Shown piece by piece: positions 35,648 through 44,290 of a stretch of DNA of 64,000 bases. A program made the translations under genes and the position numbers. The stretch spans positions 1-64,000 of the forward strand of contig NZ_JBKEBF010000037.1 of assembly GCF_047973035.1 (NCBI RefSeq), in the 5' to 3' direction. Numbering within the stretch: the stretch's first letter is position 1; each line of letters starts with the position of its first letter. This stretch comes from Oleidesulfovibrio sp047973035 (GTDB taxonomy: Bacteria > Desulfobacterota > Desulfovibrionia > Desulfovibrionales > Desulfovibrionaceae). The notes beneath the pieces were generated by a model. That model had not been told where the DNA came from, searched no databases, and worked only from the letters and a program-made list of their open reading frames with translations.

Positions 35648-36400
35648 TGGATGACTCCTGCTGTTTGCTGTTGCTGAATTGGGGGCAATCCCCCGCACAA
35701 TAGTCAACAGGATGTCTCCGTCTGCCGCGGCGCCTATCCGTCAGCAGACGGATTACGCTACTATGGTCTTTCTCATGTATCCCTCTAGGTTGAAATTCGC
35801 AGAGGCTAGCCAAAAGCCATTCTGCATTTGAACGGAACGTTAGCTACATTGCTAACCAGCGTCAACTTACACGGAATGAGGCTTCTAAACAGACAATTAT
35901 TCCGTCCCGTCTTCGGCATTCATTGTACCCGCCCATTCCTTCATACAAAACCACGTAGCCTTACCGATGTCTGGCACGTCTTTGCCGAAGCGGTCACAGA
36001 GTCCCAACCAGCTATAGTCATATTCTTTACCGCCGAAAATTGAACACACTGGGTGTGGTTGAAGGAATAGAGGGAGAGCCCCTCTGGCGGGCTGATTATG
36101 CTGGTATGAAGAGCCTCCTGCGGAAAGGGGTCAATAGCCACCGAGGTAAACGCACAAAGACCGTTCAAGATTTAGTGGCGGGACGAGTTTCTGGTCAAAA
36201 GGGAAAGGAATATAACAGAAGGCTAGTATTTAAATAAGATAGTTGTTAGCCATCTACACAGAGAACACTTCTGGAGAAAAACAGATTATTTACAATAACT
36301 AGCCTTCTACCCAACTGAGACTAACCCGATTGCAAAATCAGAAGTTGTCTGCAGCCTTAGTTGCTGACCATCAAACGAGAAACCATATCAAGGTTACCCA
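35648..36400. other. Non-coding or decayed sequence within the island
   Basis: About 750 bases. One short frame (36040-36237, TTG start) has a basic tail (RGKRTKTVQDLVAGRVSGQK) but no ribosome binding site and no recognised family. I call it a remnant at best. No RNA gene or strong dyad is seen. Confidence 0.4.
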
Positions 36401-37127
36401 TTGATAAACATCAGGAAGAATATGAAAGCTAATGCAGAGAGGGCCAAGCAATCAAAAAAGGCCCCCTCCCCTTCTAGGACGATGGTTTATTTCCAAGCAA
36501 TAATGTTACCAATCCTTTATTGTGGAGCCACTGCTGTTATATCCATAAGTTCTGCTCTGTCTTATAAAATCCAATTTACGCTTCTACCTCTTTTAGTAAC
36601 AGTAGTTGCAGGGGGGCATCTTATTGAATACGGCATATATGCTCTTTTACTCACAAAAACTTTCACAGCAACTCACTATCCAGCTAGCTGCCCTTTCTGT
36701 TGTTCCAGCTTTTTTGCTTTCTGAAAAAAGTTATCTTGGTTGGCTGGTTATTGGGAGTGCACTCAGTTCCCAGCGGATCGACTTTTGGGCTTTTATTCTT
36801 CCTTGTCTTTCACTTGTCATGATTGGCTTTGTAGGGTGGGCTGCTTGGGTCTTTTGGAAAAAGAAAAACAGGCAGAGTTTTCGGGCGTTTTTGTTTGTAT
36901 GGTTTTGGACATCGCCATTCAGTAGTATTGTACTTCTTCTTGGGTTGATGCTTGTTGGCTTGTCCCCATTCGGTACTCCGGGGGATGGTAGCAACTACTT
37001 AAGGCACCCTATTCGATATGCCACAGCACCGTTCGTAATATTATTTTTGATTTTACTCGTGGCATGGTGGGCTTGGAGACTTATTCATCAGGCAAGCAAT
37101 ACAATTGGTTACAAAGAGAATCAGTAA
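36401..37127 (+). pseudogene. Frameshifted integral membrane protein
   Basis: Two overlapping frames together form one membrane protein of about 240 residues. The first (from ATG 36401, or ATG 36422) runs MVYFQAIMLPILYCGATAVI, then IQFTLLPLLVTVVAGGH. The second enters about 36606 and reads LLNTAYMLFYSQKLSQQLTI, then several helices ending WRLIHQASNTIGY. The shift probably sits in a G6 run at 36611-36616 or an A5 run at 36655-36659. Alternatives are a sequencing error, a true pseudogene, or programmed slippage. No family recognised. The segment looks richer in A+T than its surroundings, in keeping with the island. Confidence 0.55.
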
Positions 37128-37310
37128 GCAGCCATCAACCGTTTTGCCGCTTATCGTCGCCTGAGACGGGAACAGGATAGTATGGAAGGGATGCGCGTGT
37201 TTGTTTTCGGCATAAACGTACTTCGCTATCTGGCTAAAACTGACATCGGACCCGTGCTACGGGTGTGGCACGGACGGGAAAAGCGGGGTATGCCTTTATC
37301 GACGTTATAG
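37128..37310 (+). other. Coding-like remnant after the membrane protein
   Basis: Directly after the stop of the membrane gene an open frame of 60 codons without a start reads NRFAAYRRLRREQDSMEGMR, then VFVFGINVLRYLAK, ending at TAG 37308. The Arg-rich composition followed by a hydrophobic helix resembles the tail of some transposases, but I cannot name the family. It is probably a fragment of a mobile-element gene. Confidence 0.3.
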
Positions 37311-37491
37311 ATAGCTTGCCTACAAAACAGCCGCTTTCCACTTCTGTAAGTTTCTATCAGCTACGGCCCCAAAAACTTTAAAACAAATTTTCGGACTGCT
37401 GAGAACTCTGTAACGGTTTGAAAATATAACAATTTTAAAACATTAAATAGCCCCCAGACACACAGATGTTCAATAGGCACTAGCAACACGA

Positions 37492-37523
37492 AAAAAGGCT
37501 TAGATCTTTTGATCTAAGCCTTT
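37492..37523 (-). terminator. tRNA-Ala terminator
   Basis: Perfect 13-bp stem AAAGGCTTAGATC / GATCTAAGCCTTT with TTTT loop; T run on the minus strand. It follows the tRNA CCA end by nine bases. Confidence 0.92.
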
Positions 37524-37531
37524 AAATTCTC

Positions 37532-37607
<76 letters not shown>

Positions 37608-37788
37608 AAAGCGGAATTGCCTTATGCAGCATGACTGGCAAGATTGTCAATAACGCTGTTTCATTTTTTTCAAAATTGCTTCTCGGACCGTGCAACCGCA
37701 GTCAAGCTATGATAAGCAGTACAACACACAGGTCTTATTAAGTATAACTCGCGCCAGAGGAAGAAGAGCAGTAAGAGGAGTAACTGAC

Positions 37789-38010
37789 ATGCTGGATACA
37801 CTGATAATATACGGCAAGGACAACTGCCCGCATACAAAACGAGCGCGAGAGGCGAACCCCGAACATGTATATATCAACGTACTGGAGAACGAAGAGGGGT
37901 TACAAGCGATGCTGAAACTTTCAGGCGGGCTACGCAGAGTTCCTGTTCTGGCGCGGCGCACCAACCACGGTGACGAGCTTGTTTCCGTAGGTTTTAACAG
38001 GGGTTCCTGA
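37789..38010 (+). CDS. UXX-star-like thioredoxin-fold protein (Cys form)
   Basis: 73 residues from ATG 37789 (AGAGGAG upstream); a frame to 37690 adds basic residues without support. Short glutaredoxin-like fold: LIIYGKDNCPHTKRARE at the N terminus with one Cys in N-C-P-H-T, then VYINVLENEEGLQAMLKLSG and the cis-Pro motif RRVPVL. In the UXX-star family the first active-site position is often selenocysteine or Cys (C/U-P-x-T); here a Cys is encoded and no TGA is present. Likely a small thiol redox protein; partner unknown. It is the first complete gene right of the tRNA-Ala. Confidence 0.65.
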   Translation: MLDTLIIYGKDNCPHTKRAREANPEHVYINVLENEEGLQAMLKLSGGLRRVPVLARRTNHGDELVSVGFNRGS

Positions 38011-38620
38011 ACATTATAGCAGCCCGTCAGGTAGACGGCGCTACGCTTGTCCTTTTACATGCATTCTCAGCCCCTACGAACTGATCATATAGCTCCGCTT
38101 CTGCAACACTCTTTCAGGCTACACGCACCCTCCTCTGATTCGCTTTTGCATAACAGAACCAGCTACAACAGCTCTATATTATCTCCCGCAGATAATTTTC
38201 ACTTGCCCGGCAACACTTCGTCCGCTCGTAAAAATCTTACTTACCCTGCAAGCACTGTTAAAAAAACAACGGTGAAGCCTTTAAGAAGCAGGCAACTATC
38301 GCAACCTATCCGCAACGTCAGGGGCATTAAATGCTACAACATTTGGCCTGTATAACTAACAACTTATGCCTGTCATACTAAATACTCTTCCAGTTTTTGA
38401 GCAGCAACCCACAACGGCTCGTTCAACACGACGAGTCAACATACCGCAAAATAAAAGTTGATATGAGATTTAGTTGTGCAAGCCGCACAAGCTGCGGTTT
38501 TGTGCCTAAAGCCGCAGCTTGTGATAATAATCCTTAGATTGACAAAAAAAACGAGCCAAGCATACCTATGGTGGGCACTCAGTACCATCTAAAACACACA
38601 GCACGCACTCGGAGAAGTGA
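38011..38620. other. Intergenic region with a long hairpin upstream of lgt
   Basis: About 610 bases; frames here are short and unconvincing. The chief structure is a perfect 12-bp inverted repeat CACAAGCTGCGG (38486-38497) / CCGCAGCTTGTG (38512-38523) with a 14-base loop but no T run on either strand. Then comes a perfect -35-like TTGACA at 38539-38544 without a good -10. Confidence 0.5.
38486..38523. repeat. 12-bp perfect inverted repeat upstream of lgt
   Basis: CACAAGCTGCGG / CCGCAGCTTGTG, loop of 14 bases, about 100 bases before lgt. No U tract follows, so it may be an operator, a structured leader or a remnant terminator. Confidence 0.6.
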
Positions 38621-39424
38621 ATGATCAATTATCCCGTCATTGACCCCATAGCATTCAGCATCGGTCCGCTCAGCATCCGCTGGTACGGGCTTATGTACAT
38701 TCTGGGCTTTATTGCCGCATGGTTGCTGGCTCGCTCACGCGCGCTCAAGCCGGGGTCGGGCTGGACTGCAGAACAAGTTGACGATCTGGTCACATACGGC
38801 GTTTTCGGCGTCGTACTGGGTGGCAGATTAGGCTACACTCTGTTTTACGAAACGTCATACTTTTTACAAAATCCGCTCGATATTTTTAAAATATGGAACG
38901 GAGGCATGAGCTTTCACGGCGGGCTTCTGGGCGTAATCATCGCCATGTGGCTGTTTGCCCGTCACAATAAAAAAGCTCTTTTTGATGTAGCAGACTTTAC
39001 AGCGCCCCTTGTTGCTCCGGGGCTGCTTGCCGGCAGACTGGGCAATTTTATTAACGGAGAACTGTGGGGCAGACACACTGCTGCAGAATGGGGAATGATC
39101 TTCCCCGGTGCCGGTCCGCTCCCCCGCCACCCTTCGCAATTGTACGAAGCTCTGCTTGAAGGCGTAGCCCTGTTTGTCATCCTGTGGGTATTTTCTGCCA
39201 AACCTCGCCCGCGCATGGCGGTTTCCGGCATGTTCCTGTTTCTCTACGGCAGCTTCCGCTTCTTTGTGGAATTCTTCCGCGAACCCGATGCACACCTCGG
39301 GTATCTGGCCTTCGGCTGGCTGACCATGGGGCAGATTCTGTGCATGCCCATGATACTGGGAGGCCTCGTTCTGGTGGGTATTGCAATGAAAAACGAAGCA
39401 AAATCCGCCTTACATACTAATTAA
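38621..39424 (+). CDS. lgt: Prolipoprotein diacylglyceryl transferase
   Basis: 267 residues, seven membrane helices. Lgt transfers a diacylglyceryl group from phosphatidylglycerol to the lipobox Cys of prolipoproteins. The family signature GRLGNFINGELWGR is intact near residues 140-153, with SFHGGLLGVIIAMW before it and RHPSQLYEALLEG after it, all in the usual order. Start at ATG 38621 after GGAGAAGTG. It serves the lipoprotein signals seen in this window (solute-binding, peptidase, royal-jelly-like and TPR genes). It is followed at 105 bases by infA, with no terminator between, so some co-expression is likely. Confidence 0.95.
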   Translation: MINYPVIDPIAFSIGPLSIRWYGLMYILGFIAAWLLARSRALKPGSGWTAEQVDDLVTYGVFGVVLGGRLGYTLFYETSYFLQNPLDIFKIWNGGMSFHGGLLGVIIAMWLFARHNKKALFDVADFTAPLVAPGLLAGRLGNFINGELWGRHTAAEWGMIFPGAGPLPRHPSQLYEALLEGVALFVILWVFSAKPRPRMAVSGMFLFLYGSFRFFVEFFREPDAHLGYLAFGWLTMGQILCMPMILGGLVLVGIAMKNEAKSALHTN

Positions 39425-39529
39425 CTTGCTCTTCATTGACAGCTGTCTCTTTTTGTGGAATGGCGATTGCGTTGGTATTGCGCCTTTTAAGGCTGCATTA
39501 CAATATTTTGCGAGCCATCAGGAGGAGTC

Positions 39530-39748
39530 ATGGCGAAGGAAGAGGCCATCGAAGTAGACGGCATCGTCCAGGAAGCCCTGCCCAACGCAATGTTTCAGGT
39601 AGAGTTGGAAAACGGGCATACTGTACTTGCGCATATTTCGGGCAAAATGCGCAAATTTTACATTCGGATATTACCAGGTGACAGGGTTCGTGTGGAGCTT
39701 TCTCCCTACGATCTGAACCGCGGACGTATTACCTATCGAATGAAGTAG
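39530..39748 (+). CDS. infA: Translation initiation factor IF-1
   Basis: 72 residues, an S1-type OB fold: AIEVDGIVQEALPNAMFQVE, LENGHTVLAHISGKMR, and VRVELSPYDLNRGRITYR. Binds the 30S A site and supports IF-2/IF-3 during initiation. The ATG has AGGAGG upstream. Length and sequence are fully typical. Its terminator follows about 130 bases later. Confidence 0.98.
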   Translation: MAKEEAIEVDGIVQEALPNAMFQVELENGHTVLAHISGKMRKFYIRILPGDRVRVELSPYDLNRGRITYRMK

Positions 39749-39872
39749 CCTGACAAAGGCCCAGATAATGCTTTTGTTCCCGTGCCAAGCGCGGAACAGT
39801 CTGTTGCGCTCTTTTTTCTGCCCGCGTCTAAGCGACAGAGACTAAGCAAAACTACATGCAATACAAACAGTC

Positions 39873-39908
39873 AGCCCCCGCATCTATCTATGCGGGGGCT
39901 TTATTTTT
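39873..39908 (+). terminator. infA terminator
   Basis: Stem AGCCCCCGCAT (39873-39883) / ATGCGGGGGCT (39890-39900) with a T-rich tail. It sits between infA and the convergent phoR gene. Confidence 0.92.
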
Positions 39909-39970
39909 TATCCGCCTGCACAGCTTCCTGTGCTTAAGTAAACAAAACAATCACTCCTGCGGAATAATAT

Positions 39971-41770
39971 CTATTCTGCCGCATCAAGAGTCACAAAAAA
40001 CGCGGCACCGGTTCCGCTGGCTGCATCAAGCGGGCTTTCAACCCATATTTCACCACCGTGGCTTTTTACTATACGTCTGCAGATAGCAAGGCCCAACCCC
40101 GCAGAACCGGATTTATTCTGATCTCCGTCCCTATCAAGCCTGTAAAAGCGTTCGAAAATACGCTCCTTACTGACTGCCGGAATCCCCGGACCGGTGTCTT
40201 TTATGCAAATGGCCACACGGCCCTCACTCTGCCTGCCCGTCACAATAATCTTAGAATGCTCAGGGCTATACTTTATCGCATTGTCCAGCAGGTTATGGAA
40301 CACCTCAAAAAGCGCATCCTTGTCTCCCAGTACGGTAAGCGGCGCTTCCGGCAGCAGACTGTCTATAACTATCTGTTTAGCCTCTGCGTGCAACCCCATC
40401 TCGCGTATTGTCTGCCGCAAAACCGGAGTCACATCCACGGCAGACATAGCCACCTGTTCACGTTTGTGTTGTGATCGGGCAAGCACCAGCAGGCTGTTAA
40501 CCATTTTGATCATGTGGTTGGCATTCTTCAGAATGGTTCCCAGAAACTTTTCGCTTTGCTCTTTACGGGCTGGCGGGGCATCAATAAGCATTTCCGCGTA
40601 CCCTTTAATGCTGGTAAGCGGAGTTTTAAGCTCGTGCGAAACATTGGCAACAAAGTCGCGACGTACTTTTTCCAGCTGTTCACGCTCGCTGATATCATGA
40701 AACGCCAGTACAATCTTTCTGGCACCGGCAGGGTCAGTGAACGGCACCAGCGTTATTTCAATGCACTTACCGCCTTCCATCTCGATATTGCAGATCCGGT
40801 TACCGGCAGGTTCTGCATCGTCACTACGAAGCATGGCTTCCACAGCACGCTGAAGGTTAAGCTGCATGGTAGCTTCAAGCGGCGTAGTGCCCAGCATCGC
40901 CTCACCCTGCGGAAACATTTCCGTCAGCGCAGCATTTACGGACTGAATGCGGCCTTCTTCGTTCAGCACCATAACGCCGTCGGTAATTGCGTTAAGAATA
41001 GCTTCCAGACGCCCTTTCTGGTCGGTAAGCACCTGCATCTGACTTTGAATGTTGGTGGCCATATCGTTAATGGCGTCAACAAGAGGACGCAGCTCTGAAC
41101 CGGGGTATTCTCTGATTCTGCGATGGTATTCCCCCTGCCCGATTGCTTGCGCAATTGATGCCACCCCTTCAATTGAACGGGCGAGAGAACGTGTAACAAA
41201 ATATCCGAGCAGCATACTGGCGAAAAGCGCAATCAGAAAAACCGCCCCCATCCCTTCTTTCAGCCCTGCCAGACGCTCATTGACGATAGATGCCGGCAGC
41301 GCAATGCGCACCACTCCGTCAAGACCCGCATCAGGCCACTTAATCGGGCGCGCCATATAAATAAGGTCCTTGCCCAGCGTCGTACTGTAGCGAATTTCCA
41401 TCCCCTCACCGCCTTTTATGGCGGCCAGCACTTCCGGACGGCGACCATGGTCGTCCATATCCGCAATCTCAGCAAAGGGGACATCCGAATCTGCCATAAC
41501 TTTGCCTTTTTCAATAAAGGTCAGGCGCATTCCGGTACGTTGCCCAAACTTTTGTGCCCAGTCATTCATAGCCTTGCGGCTTGCAAAAGGAGCGCGGTCC
41601 TCCATAAGCCAGACTGCCATTTCAAGGCCATTTCTTGCCCTCAGCTTCGATTCTGTAATAACGTCCTCGCGCAGAAGGTCGCTTATGTATAAAAATGGCG
41701 GAAATATTGCTATAAACAGCAATATGATACTTCCTAAAAACAGTCTGAAACGAATGGAATATTTCTTCAT
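39971..41770 (-). CDS. phoR: PhoR-like phosphate sensor histidine kinase
   Basis: 599 residues. TM1 near residues 8-28, a periplasmic sensor domain, TM2 near 172-195, HAMP (RSLARSIEGVASIAQAI), PAS with DGVMVLNEEGRIQSVN, then HisKA VANVSHELKTPLTSIKG (phosphorylated His near 375) and a full HATPase: N box HNLLDNAIKYS, G1 DTGPGIP, SAGLGLAI. This is the PhoR/WalK plan. The larger extracytoplasmic part differs from E. coli PhoR, which has almost none. No phoB-type response regulator is adjacent, so it is an orphan here. It is divergent from pit/DUF47, and a PHO-box-like repeat sits between them. Confidence 0.85.
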   Translation of the reverse strand: MKKYSIRFRLFLGSIILLFIAIFPPFLYISDLLREDVITESKLRARNGLEMAVWLMEDRAPFASRKAMNDWAQKFGQRTGMRLTFIEKGKVMADSDVPFAEIADMDDHGRRPEVLAAIKGGEGMEIRYSTTLGKDLIYMARPIKWPDAGLDGVVRIALPASIVNERLAGLKEGMGAVFLIALFASMLLGYFVTRSLARSIEGVASIAQAIGQGEYHRRIREYPGSELRPLVDAINDMATNIQSQMQVLTDQKGRLEAILNAITDGVMVLNEEGRIQSVNAALTEMFPQGEAMLGTTPLEATMQLNLQRAVEAMLRSDDAEPAGNRICNIEMEGGKCIEITLVPFTDPAGARKIVLAFHDISEREQLEKVRRDFVANVSHELKTPLTSIKGYAEMLIDAPPARKEQSEKFLGTILKNANHMIKMVNSLLVLARSQHKREQVAMSAVDVTPVLRQTIREMGLHAEAKQIVIDSLLPEAPLTVLGDKDALFEVFHNLLDNAIKYSPEHSKIIVTGRQSEGRVAICIKDTGPGIPAVSKERIFERFYRLDRDGDQNKSGSAGLGLAICRRIVKSHGGEIWVESPLDAASGTGAAFFVTLDAAE

Positions 41771-41801
41771 GGCGTTATTAAGACGTAACTTTATGGCGTT
41801 T

Positions 41802-41819
41802 TTGTCACACGATTGTTAC
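41802..41819. promoter_or_regulatory. PHO-box-like repeat between phoR and pit
   Basis: TTGTCAC (41802-41808) - ACGA - TTGTTAC (41813-41819), a 7-4-7 direct repeat with an 11-base period, close to the PhoB-binding consensus of two CTGTCAT units. It lies 32 bases upstream of the phoR start and about 190 upstream of pit. Further TGTTAC/GTAACA half-sites occur near 41895, 41932 and 41969. Confidence 0.55.
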
Positions 41820-42006
41820 AATCGGCAGGTAAACCGATGGCGCTTTATTGACAACGGCCCGTTTTTCCCGACTTCGGGGCGACGTGTTTGTCCGTAACAT
41901 TTCAACAGCAGGTAACGGTATCATACTTACCGTAACATAGCCGGATAACAAGGCCATACCGCATTCGTGTTACGGAAAAAATCGTTTTTTAAAACGGATA
42001 GGTTAC

Positions 42007-43242
42007 ATGGATATATATACCGTCTTTCTTGTCCTCGCCGTAGGCGCCGGTTTTCTTATGGCTTTCAATCTGGGAGCCAACGACGTTGCCAACTCCATGG
42101 CGTCATCGGTAGGATCAAAAGCCATTACGGTAAAACAGGCTGTTCTTATAGCCGGTGTTCTTAACTTTATCGGTGCTGTTTTTCTGGGTGCTCAGGTTAC
42201 CAAAACAATCAGTAAGGGCATCATCAACGCAGACATGATCACCGATCCGCGCATCATGATGGTTGGGATGTTTGCCGCCCTGCTTTCTGCCGCGCTGTGG
42301 GTACTGGTTGCCACACTTACTTCTTTGCCTGTCTCTTCCACGCATTCCATCGTCGGTTCCATTCTGGGGTTCGGCATTGTTGCCGGCGGACCGGAAGTGG
42401 TAAACTGGGGCAGCATGGGTTTTGTGGTTCTTTCGTGGATTATTTCACCGCTGTTCGGTGCAGCAATCGCCTACTTTATATTCACTCATATCCGGCGTTT
42501 TATTCTGTACCGAAAACGCATTATTGAAAAAGCAAAATTCTGGGCGCCGTTCTGGATTGCCCTTACTGCCGACCTTGTGCTGCTTTCCTTTTTTTACAAA
42601 ACGCCGGTCGGTAAAAATATGAACCTGCACTGGTCTACCGCGCTTATCCTGACCGCTATCATCACAGTAGTTGTCTGGGTCGGCTTCCGTATTCTTTTCA
42701 ACCGCACTGTTCCGGCAGACGCTGACGGTCCCGAAGCCGTAGAGGATATGTTCCGGCGGCTGCAGGTGGGAACAGCATGCTATGTTGCAGTTTCTCAGGG
42801 TGCAAACGACGTAGCAAACGCCATCGGGCCTGTAGCTGCCATTTATATGATTGCGCGCGAGCAAACATTTGTTGCTTCCGCAGAGGTTCCGCTATGGTTG
42901 CTTGTCATCGGCGGTCTAGGCATTGCTGCCGGTATCGCTCTGCTGGGACATAAAGTTATGGCCACAGTCGGAGAAAAAATTACCAAACTTACCAACACCC
43001 GCGGGTTTTCTGTGGAATTCGGTGCTGCAACAACGGTACTCATGGCGTCCAATATGGGTATGCCTGTTTCTTCCACACATGCAGCTGTCGGCTCCATCGT
43101 AGGTGTAGGTCTGGCCCGTGGTTTTGGTGCCGTAGATTTCAGGGTACTTTACAGAATAGTGCTTTACTGGGTACTTACAGTACCTATTGCCGCAATTACC
43201 AGCATTGTCATTTTCCAGCTGCTCAGATGGTCCTTCCTGTAG
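42007..43242 (+). CDS. pit: PiT-family inorganic phosphate transporter
   Basis: 411 residues with about ten helices. The duplicated PiT signature is present: GANDVANSMASSVGSKAIT near residue 25 and GANDVANAIGPVAA near 265, plus SSTHSIVGSILGFGIV and SSTHAAVGSIVGVGLARG in the two halves. Low-affinity symport of metal-phosphate with H+ or Na+ at the inner membrane. It is followed at 33 bases by the DUF47 gene, its usual partner, and divergent from phoR. The operon ends at 43988-44010. Confidence 0.93.
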   Translation: MDIYTVFLVLAVGAGFLMAFNLGANDVANSMASSVGSKAITVKQAVLIAGVLNFIGAVFLGAQVTKTISKGIINADMITDPRIMMVGMFAALLSAALWVLVATLTSLPVSSTHSIVGSILGFGIVAGGPEVVNWGSMGFVVLSWIISPLFGAAIAYFIFTHIRRFILYRKRIIEKAKFWAPFWIALTADLVLLSFFYKTPVGKNMNLHWSTALILTAIITVVVWVGFRILFNRTVPADADGPEAVEDMFRRLQVGTACYVAVSQGANDVANAIGPVAAIYMIAREQTFVASAEVPLWLLVIGGLGIAAGIALLGHKVMATVGEKITKLTNTRGFSVEFGAATTVLMASNMGMPVSSTHAAVGSIVGVGLARGFGAVDFRVLYRIVLYWVLTVPIAAITSIVIFQLLRWSFL

Positions 43243-43275
43243 GTCGCCTGAAAGCTGTTACCGGAGGTTTCATAT

Positions 43276-43956
43276 ATGAATATTCGGATACCCCTTTTCG
43301 GGCTTGTACGCGACGAGCGTTCCCCCATGAACGGACTAATCGAGCACTACGAGCAGATTGCCAAAGGAATGGGACTTATTGAAGAATCCATGGAATGCTA
43401 CATTACCGGTGGCACATGCAAAGACTTCAACACTCTTTTGCGTGAAGTGGATGAAGCAGAGGAACACGCAGACAAAATCAAGCGTAATATCCGTAACCAT
43501 TTACCCCGTTCGCTGTTCATGGCTGTGGATAAAACCCTGTTCATCAACTATACCCGCAGCCAGGACAACATTCTGGATGCAGGGCAGGAAGCGCTTAACT
43601 GGCTGGGTATGCGACGCATTCCCATCCCTGATGAATTCCAGAAGGAATTTGTCTTTTTCCTGCATAAAGTTTCCAAAGCCATTGAGCTGCTGTGCCCCGC
43701 TCTGGAGGCGACTGTAGGGCTGGTACACGGTGACGGTAAACTGGACCGAGTCAGCATTAAAAATACCTACCGTGCCGTCCGTGCTCAGCAGCGCGAGGTA
43801 TTCCGCGAAAGAATCCGCATAGTATCTGCGGTTTATCGTTCCGATCTTGACTTTAAAGACATCTACCAGTTGATTCATTTTGTAGATGCACTTTTCGCCA
43901 TGAGCCATAACGCGGAAAACTGCGCCGACATGCTGCGCTCCATGATTGCACGCTAA
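43276..43956 (+). CDS. DUF47 PhoU-like phosphate transport regulator
   Basis: 226 residues, all-helical: VRDERSPMNGLIEHYEQIA, DEAEEHADKIKRNIRNHLPR, FLHKVSKAIELLCPALEA, and VDALFAMSHNAENCADMLRS. These are the DUF47/TIGR00153 proteins (PhoU superfamily), which sit next to pit genes and modulate transport. GGAGG lies ahead of the start. It likely binds metals (Glu/Asp-rich helices) and controls phosphate uptake. It shares its transcript with pit. Confidence 0.92.
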   Translation: MNIRIPLFGLVRDERSPMNGLIEHYEQIAKGMGLIEESMECYITGGTCKDFNTLLREVDEAEEHADKIKRNIRNHLPRSLFMAVDKTLFINYTRSQDNILDAGQEALNWLGMRRIPIPDEFQKEFVFFLHKVSKAIELLCPALEATVGLVHGDGKLDRVSIKNTYRAVRAQQREVFRERIRIVSAVYRSDLDFKDIYQLIHFVDALFAMSHNAENCADMLRSMIAR

Positions 43957-44290
43957 CCCACCAGCCTGCAGCACTCTAAAAGTAACAAAGCCCCGCTATG
44001 CGGGGCTTTTTTGGGGTCTGCAGATTATGGTTTCTAAAGCACAATCTTCATATTCTGTCCGGCGTTAAGCAGAACTCTCCATCTGTCACTGCTCCGGAAC
44101 TCTCAGATAAAAAAGATAACGAGGCCATGCTTCCGAGAGTACCAGCAGGGCCTGTGCAATATTACAGGCCAAGAATTAATCATAATTATAAAACATTAGA
44201 ACAAAATACTCGCACAAAATAACAGAATCCGGCAGGTAACCACGTATACTGTAAGTGACAATAATAACAGAAACACGGCAGAGCTGCTTT
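43957..44290. other. DUF47-to-kinase intergenic region
   Basis: About 330 bases with the pit/DUF47 terminator at 43988-44010. The remainder is A+T-rich with short frames only. It would contain the promoter of the interrupted kinase gene. Confidence 0.5.
43988..44012 (+). terminator. pit-DUF47 terminator
   Basis: Stem AAGCCCCGC / GCGGGGCTT with a 3-base TAT loop and a T tract, 32 bases past the DUF47 stop. Confidence 0.95.

Noticed and set aside
36040..36237. 65-codon frame with basic tail
   Set aside because: No ribosome binding site and no recognised family; perhaps a remnant.
37789..38010. Selenocysteine codon in the UXX-star-like gene
   Set aside because: The active-site codon is TGC and no in-frame TGA lies within the coding region.
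38047..38355. 102-codon frame before lgt
   Set aside because: Ser/Leu-rich random-like protein with no start signal.
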